Shown piece after piece: positions 7,250 through 15,865 of a DNA stretch of 64,000 bases. The notes beneath the pieces were generated by a model. That model worked only from the letters and a program-made list of their open reading frames with translations, had not been told where the DNA came from and searched no databases. A program made the position numbers and the translations under genes. Every line of letters begins with the position of its first letter. Within the stretch, counting starts at the first letter, position 1. This DNA comes from Polyangium sp. 6x1 (lineage in GTDB: Bacteria > Myxococcota_A > Polyangia > Polyangiales > Polyangiaceae): positions 1 through 64,000 of the forward strand of contig NZ_JARZHH010000044.1 of NCBI RefSeq assembly GCF_029946515.1. Reading direction: 5' to 3'.

Positions 7250-8179
7250 GTGGCAAAAAACGAGGTGCGCGTCGCCGGGGGGTTCGGCCGGCATTTCGAG
7301 GGCTGGCAGCCGGGCCTCGTCGCCGTCTTCCTTGCTGGCAGCGCCGCCCTCCTCGCCGTCCCTCGGTCGGTCCCGCCTGCGGACCTGCCCCTGCCGCTCG
7401 TCGAGCCTGCCAAGCTCGCCGCGCTTGCGGCGAACGATGATGCCCGTGCTCGCGCTGCGGAGACGAAACCCCTCGACGCGGACGTCCGCGCGCTCGGCTC
7501 GCTCCTCCGTGCGTTCGGCCGGGCTGACGCGCGCGGCGACGACGCCATGCTTGCCGAGCTGCGCCGCCAGATGGGCCCTGCTGCCGCCCGCGCCCTCGCG
7601 CAGGGGGACGACGCCGTCCTCGCCTTGCGCGCCTTCCAGCTCCGCTCCTTCCTGCGCGAGGTGCGCCGCTTCGTCTTGACCGGCGAATCCTCGGACGAGC
7701 TCGTCGAGCTCGGCGGACCCTTCGCCGACGTCCTCGCGCGGAACGGCTGGTGCGAGGGAAACGCGCCGTGCGCCATGCACATGGACGAGCAGGCGCTCCG
7801 CGCTTCCTTCAAGCGCCGGTGGAACGAGATCAGCGGCCTCTCGGGCAGCGCGTTTGCCCTTGGCGTCGATGAAGAGCGCGCGCTCTTCGGGTTCCTCCTC
7901 GCGCACCCGCCACGCCCGAGCTTGGGCCTCCGCGAAGGCCGCGGCGCGCAGGATCCGGCGGCCTTCCTGCTCCGCAAGATCGATGAGCTCTCGGCCCTCG
8001 ATCCCTCGTACCCGCGTGAGCTCGCGCGCGGCATCGTGCGGTATCGCAAGGGCGAGTTCGGCCGCGCGGCCGAGCATTTCGCGATGCACCTCGAGCTCTC
8101 GCCCGACGGACCGTACACGCTCCGCGCGCAGAACCACCTGCGTGCTGCGCTCGAACGCTCGCTCGACGACGCTCCGTAG
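7250..8179 (+). CDS. Membrane-anchored protein with TPR-like C-terminus, unknown function
   Basis: A 309-residue protein starting at GTG. One hydrophobic segment at about 20-38 is likely a membrane anchor or uncleaved signal. The remainder is alpha-helical: an Ala/Leu-rich region (50-150), a middle portion with two cysteines (NGWCEGNAPCAMHM, about 165-178), and a C-terminal TPR-like helix pair (about 245-300, YPRELARGIVRYRKGEFGRAAEHFAMHLELSPDGPY-type). No enzyme motif is recognised. It may be a periplasmic or inner-membrane adaptor. The next gene begins 60 bp downstream on the same strand. Confidence 0.7.
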   Translation: MAKNEVRVAGGFGRHFEGWQPGLVAVFLAGSAALLAVPRSVPPADLPLPLVEPAKLAALAANDDARARAAETKPLDADVRALGSLLRAFGRADARGDDAMLAELRRQMGPAAARALAQGDDAVLALRAFQLRSFLREVRRFVLTGESSDELVELGGPFADVLARNGWCEGNAPCAMHMDEQALRASFKRRWNEISGLSGSAFALGVDEERALFGFLLAHPPRPSLGLREGRGAQDPAAFLLRKIDELSALDPSYPRELARGIVRYRKGEFGRAAEHFAMHLELSPDGPYTLRAQNHLRAALERSLDDAP

Positions 8180-8239
8180 CCGCTCGATTTCTGTCCCTAC
8201 GCCCCTTGCGGTACGAACTGCCTGGCAACACGTCGTGCC

Positions 8240-9211
8240 GTGATGTTCCGCCGCACGGTTGATGCCATTCCGTCCTCCGGGACGCCTCGCTCGCTCGACA
8301 CGACGCGGCTCCCGCTCCCTCAACCCATGGTTGCTTGCGAGCCTCCATCAAGCGGGGTCGTGGCCGTGGAGCCCACGCTCGCCTTGCCTCGCGACGTCGA
8401 TCCGAACGCGGTCCTCGCGCTCGACATGACGCCCGAGGCGCGCGACTTCTTTGCCTCCGCGCTTCGTGCGCTCGACGCGTCCGACGTTCCTTTCCTCGTC
8501 GGCGGCGCCTATGCGCTCGCGCACCACGCTGGCATGCGGCGACGCACCCGTGACCTCGACGTCTTCGTTCGCCGCCGCGACGTCGGCGCGGCTCTCCTCG
8601 TCCTCGAACACGCGGGCTATCCGACTTGCATCGCGTTCCCGCACTGGCTCGCGAAGGCGTTTGCGGGCGGCGAGCACGTCGACGTCATCTGGAGCTCGGG
8701 CAATGGCCTCGCCGAGGTCGACGATCTCTGGTTCGAGCACGCGGGCCGCGGCGAGGTCTTTGGCGTCGAGGTGGGCCTCTGCCCGGCCGAGGAGACCATC
8801 TTCGCCAAGGCCTTCATCCAGGAGCGCGAGCGGTACGACGGGGCGGACGTGGCCCATGTGCTGCGCGCGTGCGGAGAGGAGCTCGACTGGCCTCGGATCG
8901 TCGCGCGCTTCGGCGAGCACTGGCGGGTGCTCTTGAGCCACCTCATCCTCTTCGGCTTCATCTATCCGGCGGAGCAGCGCCGCATCCCGCCGTGGGTCAT
9001 GCGCGAGCTCGTCGCGCGGCTCGAAGCCGAGAATGCGTCGCCGCCCGAGGGGGGTCGCCTTTGCCGGGGCACGCTCCTCTCGCGCGCGCAGTACCTCGCT
9101 GACGTGAGCGAGGGCTGGGACGACGCGCGCCTCTGGCCCGCGGGCAGCATGACGGCGGAGGAGATCGCGCGCTGGACGGCGGCGATCGACCAGCCGCCCC
9201 CGCACCCCTGA
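8240..9211 (+). CDS. Nucleotidyltransferase-fold protein
   Basis: The core (about residues 75-215) has the minimal nucleotidyltransferase signature: GGAYAL at 88-93, then T103-R-D105-L-D107-V, the metal-binding acidic pair of the superfamily. This layout is seen in AbiEii/MNT-like and aminoglycoside-type domains. A helical C-terminal region of ~120 residues follows. The first ~60 residues do not fit the fold and may include untranslated sequence; an internal start near residue 63 (MTPEARDFF) is possible. No antitoxin partner (HEPN or AbiEi-like) is adjacent, so a toxin role is not supported. Confidence 0.75.
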   Translation: MMFRRTVDAIPSSGTPRSLDTTRLPLPQPMVACEPPSSGVVAVEPTLALPRDVDPNAVLALDMTPEARDFFASALRALDASDVPFLVGGAYALAHHAGMRRRTRDLDVFVRRRDVGAALLVLEHAGYPTCIAFPHWLAKAFAGGEHVDVIWSSGNGLAEVDDLWFEHAGRGEVFGVEVGLCPAEETIFAKAFIQERERYDGADVAHVLRACGEELDWPRIVARFGEHWRVLLSHLILFGFIYPAEQRRIPPWVMRELVARLEAENASPPEGGRLCRGTLLSRAQYLADVSEGWDDARLWPAGSMTAEEIARWTAAIDQPPPHP

Positions 9212-9239
9212 CCCTCGATCCCGCGAGAGCACGACTTCG

Positions 9240-9267
9240 GTTGGCGTGTTTCGAACGATCCGCCAAC
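9240..9267. promoter_or_regulatory. Inverted repeat upstream of the VWA lipoprotein promoter
   Basis: Seven-bp arms gttggcg and cgccaac are separated by 14 bp, just upstream of the -35 box at 9272. It could be an operator or a weak terminator for the upstream gene. There is no T-run. Confidence 0.4.
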
Positions 9268-9271
9268 TGTG

Positions 9272-9300
9272 TTGTCAAAATTTCCGTGTGACTGAATAAA
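9272..9300 (+). promoter_or_regulatory. Sigma-70-like promoter
   Basis: TTGTCA at 9272-9277, then a 17-bp spacer, then AATAAA at 9295-9300 preceded by TG. The surrounding ~60 bp is clearly more AT-rich than the rest of the window. It lies upstream of the VWA lipoprotein gene, with a leader of about 100 nt. Confidence 0.55.
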
Positions 9301-9410
9301 TCCACTAAAAATCAAGAAAATCGGGTCGGCATCCCTTTTGCGAAGAGGGTGGACGGCGCTGCTGATGAGGCAGCCACCCAAGGCACCTCGCAAATCAGAA
9401 AGGGAGCCCC

Positions 9411-11720
9411 ATGAACCGCCGTCCTCTTCGTCCAGGCCTTCCGGGCGTCTTCGCTGCCACCTCCGCTGTCGTCTTCCCCGGCCTCACCGGCCTCATGGCC
9501 ATGGGGTGCCTCGATCGGCCCATCGACGTCGTCGAGCCGCGCAGCACGCAGACCATCGTCGAGGTCGTCCCGCACAGCGGCGTCGACAAGATCGACCTCA
9601 TCCTCGGCATCGACAACTCGGCGTCCATGGCCGACAAGCAGGAGATCCTCGCCCAGGCCGTGCCCGACCTCGTCGAGAGCCTCGTCAACCCGCCGTGCAT
9701 CGACGAAGAGGGCAAGCCGATCGAGCCCGCCAAGCAGCCCAAGGGCCCCAAAGAGGACTGCCCCCTCAACTCGCGCCGTGAGTTCGAGCCCGTGCTCGAC
9801 ATCCACATCGGCATCGTCTCGTCGAGCCTCGGCGGTCACGGCGGCTCGGTTTGTCCCGACTTGCAGACCGAACCGAACTGCAACGACGCGAAGGTCTCCA
9901 AGAACGATCGCGGTCACCTCGTCTCGCGCGCCGATGCCTGCGTCGCCGGCGAGGTTGTCCCGACGTACGCCAACAAGGGCTTCCTCGCGTGGGATCCCGA
10001 GCAGAAGCTGAACCCGCCGGGCGAGGCGAGCCTCGGCACGCTCGACGGCGCCGTGCCCGGCCTCGTGCCCGCGCTCGCCGACATGGTCAACGGCACCGGC
10101 CAGGTCGGCTGCGGCTACGAGTCGCAGCTCGAGAGCATCTACCGCTTCCTCGTCGACCCCGATCCCTACGACACCATCGACGCCTCGTCCGGCAACGTGA
10201 AGGTGACCGGCACGGACGACGACCTGCTCACGCAGCGCAAGGACTTCCTCCGCCCCGACTCGCTCGTGGCGATCCTGATGCTGAGCGACGAGAACGACTG
10301 CTCGATCCGGGAGACCGGCTTCTACTACCGCGCCTCGCACTCCGACGCGCTGCCGCGCCCGCGCGCCGAGTGCGCGATCGATCCGAACGACAAATGCTGC
10401 TCCTCCTGCGGCCTGCCCACCCCCGAGGGCTGCCCCCCGGATCCGGGATGCTTCAACGCTGCTGGAGAGCTCATGCTGCTGACCAAGGCCGAGGATGCCG
10501 TCAACCTGCGTTGCTTCGACCAGAAGCGCCGCTTCGGCGTGAACTTCCTCTACCCGACGGACCGCTACGTGAAGGCCTTCTCGAGCCCCGAGATCACGAC
10601 GCGCAGCGGTGAGATCGTGGAGAACCCGCTCTTCCCGAAGGCGAACCCCGCCGAGGGCGTGCCCGTCGTGCGCACGCCGGACCTCGTCTTCCTCGCCGGC
10701 ATCGTCGGCGTGCCGTGGCAGGACATCGCTCGGGATCCGAAGGACCTGAAGAAGGGGACCAAGAGCGCGCGCGAGATGGGGGACGGGACCTGGGACCTCA
10801 TCCTCGGCGATCCCGCGGAGGGCGTCCTGCCGAAGGATCCGCTCATGGTCGAGTCGCCCGACCCGCGCCACGGCACGCACCCGATCACGGGCGAGCAAAC
10901 CGACATGACCCCGGACTCGCCGCTCGGGAACTCCATCAACGGGCACGAGTACGACACGCTCGGCGACGACCTCCAGTACGCGTGCATCTTCGAGCTGCCG
11001 CAGGCGACCGATTGCGTGAACGATCCGCAGTGCTCCGAGTGCCGCGACGGCACCGCGAACAACCCGCTCTGCGATCCGGCCGCCCCCACGATGCAGGTCC
11101 GCGCCAAGGGCTACCCCGGCCTGCGCCAGCTCAGCGTGCTCCGCGGCCTCGGCGAGCAGGGCATCGTGGGCTCGGTTTGTCCGAGCCAGGTCACGGATCG
11201 CACCTTGGCCGACTACGGCTACCGCCCCGCGATCGGCGCGCTCGTGGATCGGCTGAAGGAGAAGATCGGCGGCCCGTGCCTGCCGCGCACGCTCGACCGC
11301 AACGACAAGGGCGCCGTGAACTGCCTGCTCATCGAGGCGCGCCCGACCGGCGGAGCTTGCTCGTGTGACGCGGAACATGCCCGCATCCCCGTCGATCCCA
11401 TCCACGCCGCCGCGATCGAGGAGGCCAAGGCGCGCTCGCCCGAGTCGGGCTGGGATTGCTTCTGCCAGATCCCGCAGCTCGAAGGCGAGGAGCTCACGGT
11501 TTGCCAGAACGACGTCTCGGACAAGCCGGTCACGGCCGCCGGCGAACCGGTGAGCGGCTTCTGTTACGTCGATGCCTCGACGGACCCGCCCGTCGGCAAC
11601 CCTGCGCTGGTCGCTCGCTGCGCCGACTCCGAGCGCCGCACGATCCGCCTCGTCGGTGAGGGCGAACCCTCCAAGGGCGCCACCCTGTTCGTCACCTGCT
11701 CGGGTGACTCCTCCCCCTGA
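9411..11720 (+). CDS. Large lipoprotein with von Willebrand A-type domain
   Basis: A 769-residue exported protein. A type II signal with lipobox GLMAMGC puts the lipidated cysteine at residue 33. A VWA-like domain follows (about 58-330), with the MIDAS motif D68-N-S70-A-S72 and a later LSDEND segment. The C-terminal half is rich in cysteines and short loops (for example NDKCCSSCGLPTPEGC and SCDAEH), suggesting a disulfide-stabilised surface protein. Such VWA lipoproteins are frequent in Polyangiales; their ligands are generally unknown. A good promoter lies upstream (9272-9300). It is probably outer-membrane anchored, because the residue after the cysteine (Leu) is not an inner-membrane retention signal. 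Confidence 0.85.
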   Translation: MNRRPLRPGLPGVFAATSAVVFPGLTGLMAMGCLDRPIDVVEPRSTQTIVEVVPHSGVDKIDLILGIDNSASMADKQEILAQAVPDLVESLVNPPCIDEEGKPIEPAKQPKGPKEDCPLNSRREFEPVLDIHIGIVSSSLGGHGGSVCPDLQTEPNCNDAKVSKNDRGHLVSRADACVAGEVVPTYANKGFLAWDPEQKLNPPGEASLGTLDGAVPGLVPALADMVNGTGQVGCGYESQLESIYRFLVDPDPYDTIDASSGNVKVTGTDDDLLTQRKDFLRPDSLVAILMLSDENDCSIRETGFYYRASHSDALPRPRAECAIDPNDKCCSSCGLPTPEGCPPDPGCFNAAGELMLLTKAEDAVNLRCFDQKRRFGVNFLYPTDRYVKAFSSPEITTRSGEIVENPLFPKANPAEGVPVVRTPDLVFLAGIVGVPWQDIARDPKDLKKGTKSAREMGDGTWDLILGDPAEGVLPKDPLMVESPDPRHGTHPITGEQTDMTPDSPLGNSINGHEYDTLGDDLQYACIFELPQATDCVNDPQCSECRDGTANNPLCDPAAPTMQVRAKGYPGLRQLSVLRGLGEQGIVGSVCPSQVTDRTLADYGYRPAIGALVDRLKEKIGGPCLPRTLDRNDKGAVNCLLIEARPTGGACSCDAEHARIPVDPIHAAAIEEAKARSPESGWDCFCQIPQLEGEELTVCQNDVSDKPVTAAGEPVSGFCYVDASTDPPVGNPALVARCADSERRTIRLVGEGEPSKGATLFVTCSGDSSP

Positions 11721-11820
11721 GCGGACCCGGACGCACCTTCCCGTCACTGCCCTGCGTTGACGCGCGCTCGGTCCCGGGCGACACCGGTACCGAGCAGCGC
11801 GAAACCGGAGTCTTCACCGC

Positions 11821-12783
11821 ATGGGCACGATCATCCGCCACACCTTCCTGGACTCGAACGGCATCCGCATGCACGTGACCGATGCGGGCCGCGGATATCC
11901 GATCCTCCTCTGTCACGGCTTTCCCGAGCTCTGGTACTCCTGGCGACGCCAGATCTACGCCCTCGCCGAGGCGGGCTTCCGCGTCCTCACGCCGGACCTG
12001 CGCGGGTTTGGAGGGACGGACGCGCCCGAGGAGATCGAGAGCTACGTGATGCGCGAGCTCGTGGAAGACATCCACGGCCTCTTCGACGCGCTCGGCATCG
12101 ACAAGGCGGGCGTGGTCGGGCACGACTGGGGCGGCACGCTCGCGTGGCAGTTCGCGCTCCGTCACCCCGAGCGCACCGAGCGCGTGGCGAGCCTCAACAC
12201 CCCGTACATCCCGCCGGGCCCGGTGGCCCCGAGCCTCATGTTCCGCGACGCCCTCGGCCTCACGGACAAGACGTTCTACATGCGCCACTTCATGGAGCCG
12301 GGCGTCGCCGAGCGCGAGCTCGAGGCCGACGTGCGCGACACGTTCCAGAAGCTCATGCGACCGGCGAAGTACGCAGACTCCCTGGCGACGTTCATGACCG
12401 TGGGAGATGGCACCTCGCTGCTCGACAAGATCGGCCCCGGCGAGACGTTCCTCTCGAAGATCGATCTCGACACGTACGTGCGCATCTTCAAGCGCACCGG
12501 CTTCCGCGGCGGGCTGAACTGGTACCGCGCGATGGATCTCTCGTGGGAGGAGGACCGCGCGCTTTCGTCCTTCGAGATCGACATGCCCGCGATGCTCGTG
12601 GTCGCGGACAAGGATCCGGTCCTGCGGCCCGAGATGGCCGAGCTCTCCAGGCCGTACGTGAAGAACCTGCGCGTCGAGCGCATCGCGGACTGCGGCCACT
12701 GGACGCAGCAGGAGAAGCCCGGCGAGGTCGCGAACCTCCTCGTCGACTTCTTCGGCGACCTCCGCAATCCCGGGATGGAGTGA
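11821..12783 (+). CDS. Alpha/beta-hydrolase, epoxide-hydrolase-like
   Basis: A 320-residue cytoplasmic hydrolase. The oxyanion-hole motif H32-G-F-P is followed by the nucleophile elbow G100-H-D102-W-G-G. An Asp nucleophile in a GHDWGG context is typical of epoxide hydrolases and haloalkane dehalogenases. The acid is probably D265 (ADKDPVL) and the base H293 (CGHWTQQEKP). Tyr153 and Tyr235 in the cap region are candidates for the two epoxide-activating tyrosines, which favours epoxide hydrolase over dehalogenase. The natural substrate cannot be told. Its stop is directly followed by the stop of the convergent GMC gene (12784), leaving no intergenic space. Confidence 0.87.
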   Translation: MGTIIRHTFLDSNGIRMHVTDAGRGYPILLCHGFPELWYSWRRQIYALAEAGFRVLTPDLRGFGGTDAPEEIESYVMRELVEDIHGLFDALGIDKAGVVGHDWGGTLAWQFALRHPERTERVASLNTPYIPPGPVAPSLMFRDALGLTDKTFYMRHFMEPGVAERELEADVRDTFQKLMRPAKYADSLATFMTVGDGTSLLDKIGPGETFLSKIDLDTYVRIFKRTGFRGGLNWYRAMDLSWEEDRALSSFEIDMPAMLVVADKDPVLRPEMAELSRPYVKNLRVERIADCGHWTQQEKPGEVANLLVDFFGDLRNPGME

Positions 12784-14346
12784 TCACGCCGAGCGCGCGA
12801 TCCGTCGAAATCTTTCAGCGATGCGCCACGCGATGCGCGTCGCCATCGCCATGATCGGCTCCTGCGAGTTCACGCCGATGCTCGTCGGCAAGATCGAACC
12901 GTCGGCCACGAAGAGCCCCGGCAGCTCGTAGGTCTGGCCGTCCGGATCGACGACCCCGCGCCTCGGATCGTTCGCGGCGCGCGCGCTCCCGAGCGGGTGG
13001 AACGCCATGCATTCGAGACGGCGCGCGTCGTAGTTCGATCGCTCGAGCGCGAGCGCATCATCCATCGTTCGGAGCGCGCCCGCGCCCGTCACCGACGTGT
13101 AGACCTCGCGCGCGCCTGCCGCGAGCGCCATCTCCGACACGATCGTGATCCCGCGGCGCAGCCTCGTGAGGTCCCGCGGCGCCATCGTGTACGTCAGGAT
13201 CGGCTCGCGGCCCGGACCTCGGCGCACCGTGCCTCCGCCCTCGTCGTGCACCATCGCGCCGAACACCGCGAGCCTGCGGACTTCGCGCGCCATGCGTCGC
13301 AGCCGCGGGCCCACGCCCGGCATGCCCGCCGCGAGCACGTTCACCGAGCTGTACACGCCGACGAGCTTGATCCCCTCGGGCGCGAAATCGTCCGAATACA
13401 CGCTCTGCATCGCGCCGTCCCAGCCGCCGATCTCCTCGTCGAACACCGCCACGCAGCGCACGGCCGGGTGCAAGGTCACGCGCCGCCCGAGCTTCTCGCT
13501 CGCCCGCCCGACGCCGCTCGCGCCGAGCAAGAGCGGCGTGTGCAGCGTCCCGCAAGCGGCCACGACGACCGGCGCGCGCACCACGAACGGGAACGAGGGC
13601 CGTCCGCCCTCGCCGCCGAGCAGCCGCCCCTCGATGCCTGCCGCGCGCCCGCCCTCGACGAGCACGCGCTGCACGAGCGCGTCCGACACGATCCGCGCTC
13701 CGTGCGCGAAGGCGCTCGGCAGGTACGAGACGTCGACCGATCGCTTCGCGCCTGCCGGACATGTAAAATTGCACCGCGCGTTGCCCTCGCACGCCTCGGC
13801 GTTGCGGCGCATGGGCTTCATCGTGATCCCGAGCTTCTCCGCGCCCTCGATGAACTTCTGCGTCGATCGCGAGCGGAGCGTGGCCGGCACCTCGCGCACG
13901 GAGAGCCTGCGCTCGACGTCCTCGTAGGCGGGCTCGAGCGCGCGCTCGGAGAGCGCGTCGAGCCCGAGATCGGCGACCCAGTGATGATGCACGTCGCTCG
14001 GGATCCGGAAGCAGACGCCGCCCGTCAGCAGCGACGAACCTCCCACGGCCCGGCCCATGGTGATCGCGATGATCGGCGTCTGCCCGATGCCGAACGCCGT
14101 CGCCATGCCCGACTCGCGGAAGAGCCTGCGCAGCGCCTCGCTCGGCCGGAACCGCTGGTAGTCCTCGGGCCGGTAATACGGCCCCTCTTCGAGCACGATC
14201 ACCCGCAGGCCCGCCTCGGCGAGCAGCGTCGCGACGACCGAGCCGCCCGCGCCGGACCCGACCACCACCACGTCACACGAGGCTTCGAACGGCCCCGACA
14301 AATCGCGCCCGTGAAGGACTGGCTCGCCCGATGGAAGGTCGCTCAT
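12784..14346 (-). CDS. GMC-family FAD oxidoreductase
   Basis: A 520-residue flavoprotein related to choline dehydrogenase and cholesterol oxidase. The FAD-binding Rossmann motif is at about 26-55 (VVVGSGAGGSVVATLLAEAG, then the acidic end of strand 2). The substrate half carries GGSSLLTGG, a Cys-rich patch (EACEGNARCNFTCPAG) and the C-terminal active-site segment FHPLGSARAANDP followed by GVNSQEPIMAMATR, which provides the catalytic His and Asn. The Cys patch resembles that of bacterial GMC enzymes acting on lipophilic alcohols. The start at 14346 was chosen because it overlaps the stop of the upstream small gene by 4 bp (ATGA), implying coupled translation. Confidence 0.9.
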   Translation of the reverse strand: MSDLPSGEPVLHGRDLSGPFEASCDVVVVGSGAGGSVVATLLAEAGLRVIVLEEGPYYRPEDYQRFRPSEALRRLFRESGMATAFGIGQTPIIAITMGRAVGGSSLLTGGVCFRIPSDVHHHWVADLGLDALSERALEPAYEDVERRLSVREVPATLRSRSTQKFIEGAEKLGITMKPMRRNAEACEGNARCNFTCPAGAKRSVDVSYLPSAFAHGARIVSDALVQRVLVEGGRAAGIEGRLLGGEGGRPSFPFVVRAPVVVAACGTLHTPLLLGASGVGRASEKLGRRVTLHPAVRCVAVFDEEIGGWDGAMQSVYSDDFAPEGIKLVGVYSSVNVLAAGMPGVGPRLRRMAREVRRLAVFGAMVHDEGGGTVRRGPGREPILTYTMAPRDLTRLRRGITIVSEMALAAGAREVYTSVTGAGALRTMDDALALERSNYDARRLECMAFHPLGSARAANDPRRGVVDPDGQTYELPGLFVADGSILPTSIGVNSQEPIMAMATRIAWRIAERFRRIARSA

Positions 14347-14858
14347 GACGCCCGCTCCTTCGCGATGCGGAGCTGCCTTCGTGCCGTGGTGCTCGGCCGA
14401 TCGAACCCCGTCGAGGCGAGCTCCTCGCCCTCCTCGAACACGGCCACGCTCGTCGGCACCTTGAAGGCCACGAGCAGGATGGCGAAGAGGCCGAACCGGC
14501 TTCGCTCGAGCGCCTCCAGATAGCCGACCCGCCGCGCGATGGGCAGGCGGCTCATGCGGGAGAACGCGCCGATCACGAAGAGCGGCATCATCTCGAGGAG
14601 CCACGTGAGGACCGCGAAGCCGCGGCGCAGATCGCCGCTCGCGCGTCCGACGGAATGGTCGAGCCACGACGTGGCGCGCTCGCAAATGGCCGGGCTCGCC
14701 GGCACGATCGCGCCCTGTTCGTCCTCGTCCGCGTACATGGCCTCTGCGTAGGCGAAGACCACCCGACGCGCCCGGGGCGACAGGCCCTGCGCGGGCCAAT
14801 CGAGCCGATCGAGCGCGACTTCGGTCCCCGACGGCTGTCCCGAAGCGACGTCCCGCAT
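14343..14858 (-). CDS. Small partner protein of the GMC oxidoreductase
   Basis: A 171-residue protein that overlaps the GMC oxidoreductase start by 4 bp. It has a helical N-terminal part (LSPRARRVVFAYAEAMYADEDE) and two hydrophobic stretches (FAVLTWLLEMMPLFVIGAF and FGLFAILLVAFKVPTSVAVF), then a short polar tail. Some GMC-type dehydrogenases have such a small subunit or N-terminal domain that anchors or gates the enzyme. The pairing and overlap support a shared role, but the family name is uncertain. It is the first gene of the two-gene unit. Confidence 0.75.
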   Translation of the reverse strand: MRDVASGQPSGTEVALDRLDWPAQGLSPRARRVVFAYAEAMYADEDEQGAIVPASPAICERATSWLDHSVGRASGDLRRGFAVLTWLLEMMPLFVIGAFSRMSRLPIARRVGYLEALERSRFGLFAILLVAFKVPTSVAVFEEGEELASTGFDRPSTTARRQLRIAKERAS

Positions 14859-14935
14859 CGGGCGAAGTCTAGCACTTGTTTGAGGGAATACAGGTCGACG
14901 GCCCCGGCGAAACCATGCGGCGGGGGCACAAACGC

Positions 14936-14963
14936 AAAACGCCCCGGGGTTTCCCGGGGCGTT
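14936..14963 (-). terminator. Intrinsic terminator after the small lipoprotein gene
   Basis: On the minus strand, an 11-bp stem (aacgccccggg with its complement, AAA loop) runs into TTTT. It lies about 30 bp after the lipoprotein stop at 14994. Confidence 0.75.
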
Positions 14964-14993
14964 CGGCGGGGTGTACTCGCCGAGGTCAGTCGA

Positions 14994-15467
14994 TCAGAAG
15001 ACGGAGGCGCACTGCACGATGCAGCCGCCGCTGCCGCCCCAGATCTGGCTTGCGCCCCTCGGCGCGAGAATCCCACCGCAGGTCGTGACCGGCACGGCAT
15101 TCGGCGGGCAGGGAGGCTCATCGTCCGGAACGCAGACGCATTCCGGCGGCGGGGCGACGAGCGACTGCACGCCCCCCGGCGCCTTGACGCTGCACTCCTC
15201 GTGGAAGCCTTCCTCGCAGGGGCCGGACGGCGGCTCCTCGACGGGCGGCTCCTCGACGGGCGGCTCCTCGGGCGGCGGCTCGCAATCGCACGGAGGCGCG
15301 ACGAGGTCCGAAGAGCTACCGACGACCGTCGGGCACTCGCAAGGCTGGGCAAGCGACTGCTCACTCTGCCCGACCAGCTCCTCCTTCTCGCTGACGCTAC
15401 ACCCAGCGGCGAACGCGAAGAGGGAAGCCATCGCAAAGAGCCCGGTGATCGAACGAAGCGTATTCAT
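14994..15467 (-). CDS. Small Pro/Glu-rich, Cys-rich lipoprotein
   Basis: A 157-residue secreted protein. The start at 15467 has a good Shine-Dalgarno sequence (AGGAG, seven bases before the ATG). A lipobox (FAFAAGC) puts the lipidated cysteine at 23. The mature part has paired cysteines (CECP, CDCEPP, CVCVP, PPCPP) and a repeat of the five-residue unit EEPPV (three times). No enzymatic motif is present. It looks like a cell-surface or spore-coat-type structural lipoprotein, which is inference. It is monocistronic, with its own terminator. Confidence 0.8.
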   Translation of the reverse strand: MNTLRSITGLFAMASLFAFAAGCSVSEKEELVGQSEQSLAQPCECPTVVGSSSDLVAPPCDCEPPPEEPPVEEPPVEEPPSGPCEEGFHEECSVKAPGGVQSLVAPPPECVCVPDDEPPCPPNAVPVTTCGGILAPRGASQIWGGSGGCIVQCASVF

Positions 15468-15865
15468 GGGACAACTCCTACGCGCATTCTCTCGCGCGTC
15501 ATGAGAACCAATCGGATACACGCTCCCCGCGCAGCAGCGTGGCGAGCCGTGAACCCGAATACCTGCGGAGCCCAATTTGGAGTTCCGCGATGACTCTCCT
15601 ACTTACCAGTTCCCCTCCTGGAAGAGCAAGGACTTTCGTTTTCCAGCGTCCTCTTCCTGACGCAGGGAGCAGGAATGTGTCGCGGCTGCGCGTTCCGCAC
15701 GTTTTGCCTTCCGAAAAGGGCCTGTCCGCGGGCATCATGGTGGATTTCGATCCCGTCCCCGCGGGCCCTTTGCATTTCTTCACGGACGACCCGGCGGCGT
15801 CTTCACGAAGCGCGCGCAAGCTCGGGTGACGGCCGGTTTCACGGCCCTGGTACTCTGTCATCGCC
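15468..15865. other. 398-bp intergenic region with long inverted repeat; no convincing gene
   Basis: The stretch lies between divergent genes and should hold both promoters. Reading frames here (for example 15539-15829 plus) lack protein-like composition. A long imperfect hairpin spans 15715-15771: outer arms AAAGGGCC/GGCCCTTT and inner arms CCGCGGG/CCCGCGG. It could be a regulatory structure. A TANNNT box (TACTCT, 15851-15856) sits 9 nt before the response-regulator ATG. Confidence 0.5.

Noticed and set aside
8240-9211. Toxin of a nucleotidyltransferase toxin-antitoxin pair
   Set aside because: No antitoxin-like gene next to it; the domain alone does not prove a toxin role.
9312-11747. 811-codon minus frame opposite the VWA lipoprotein
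   Set aside because: No signal or domain; the plus-strand protein has lipobox, MIDAS and a promoter.
15539-15829. 96-codon plus frame upstream of the response regulator
   Set aside because: No ribosome site, no domain, and it covers the long hairpin; composition is like non-coding DNA.
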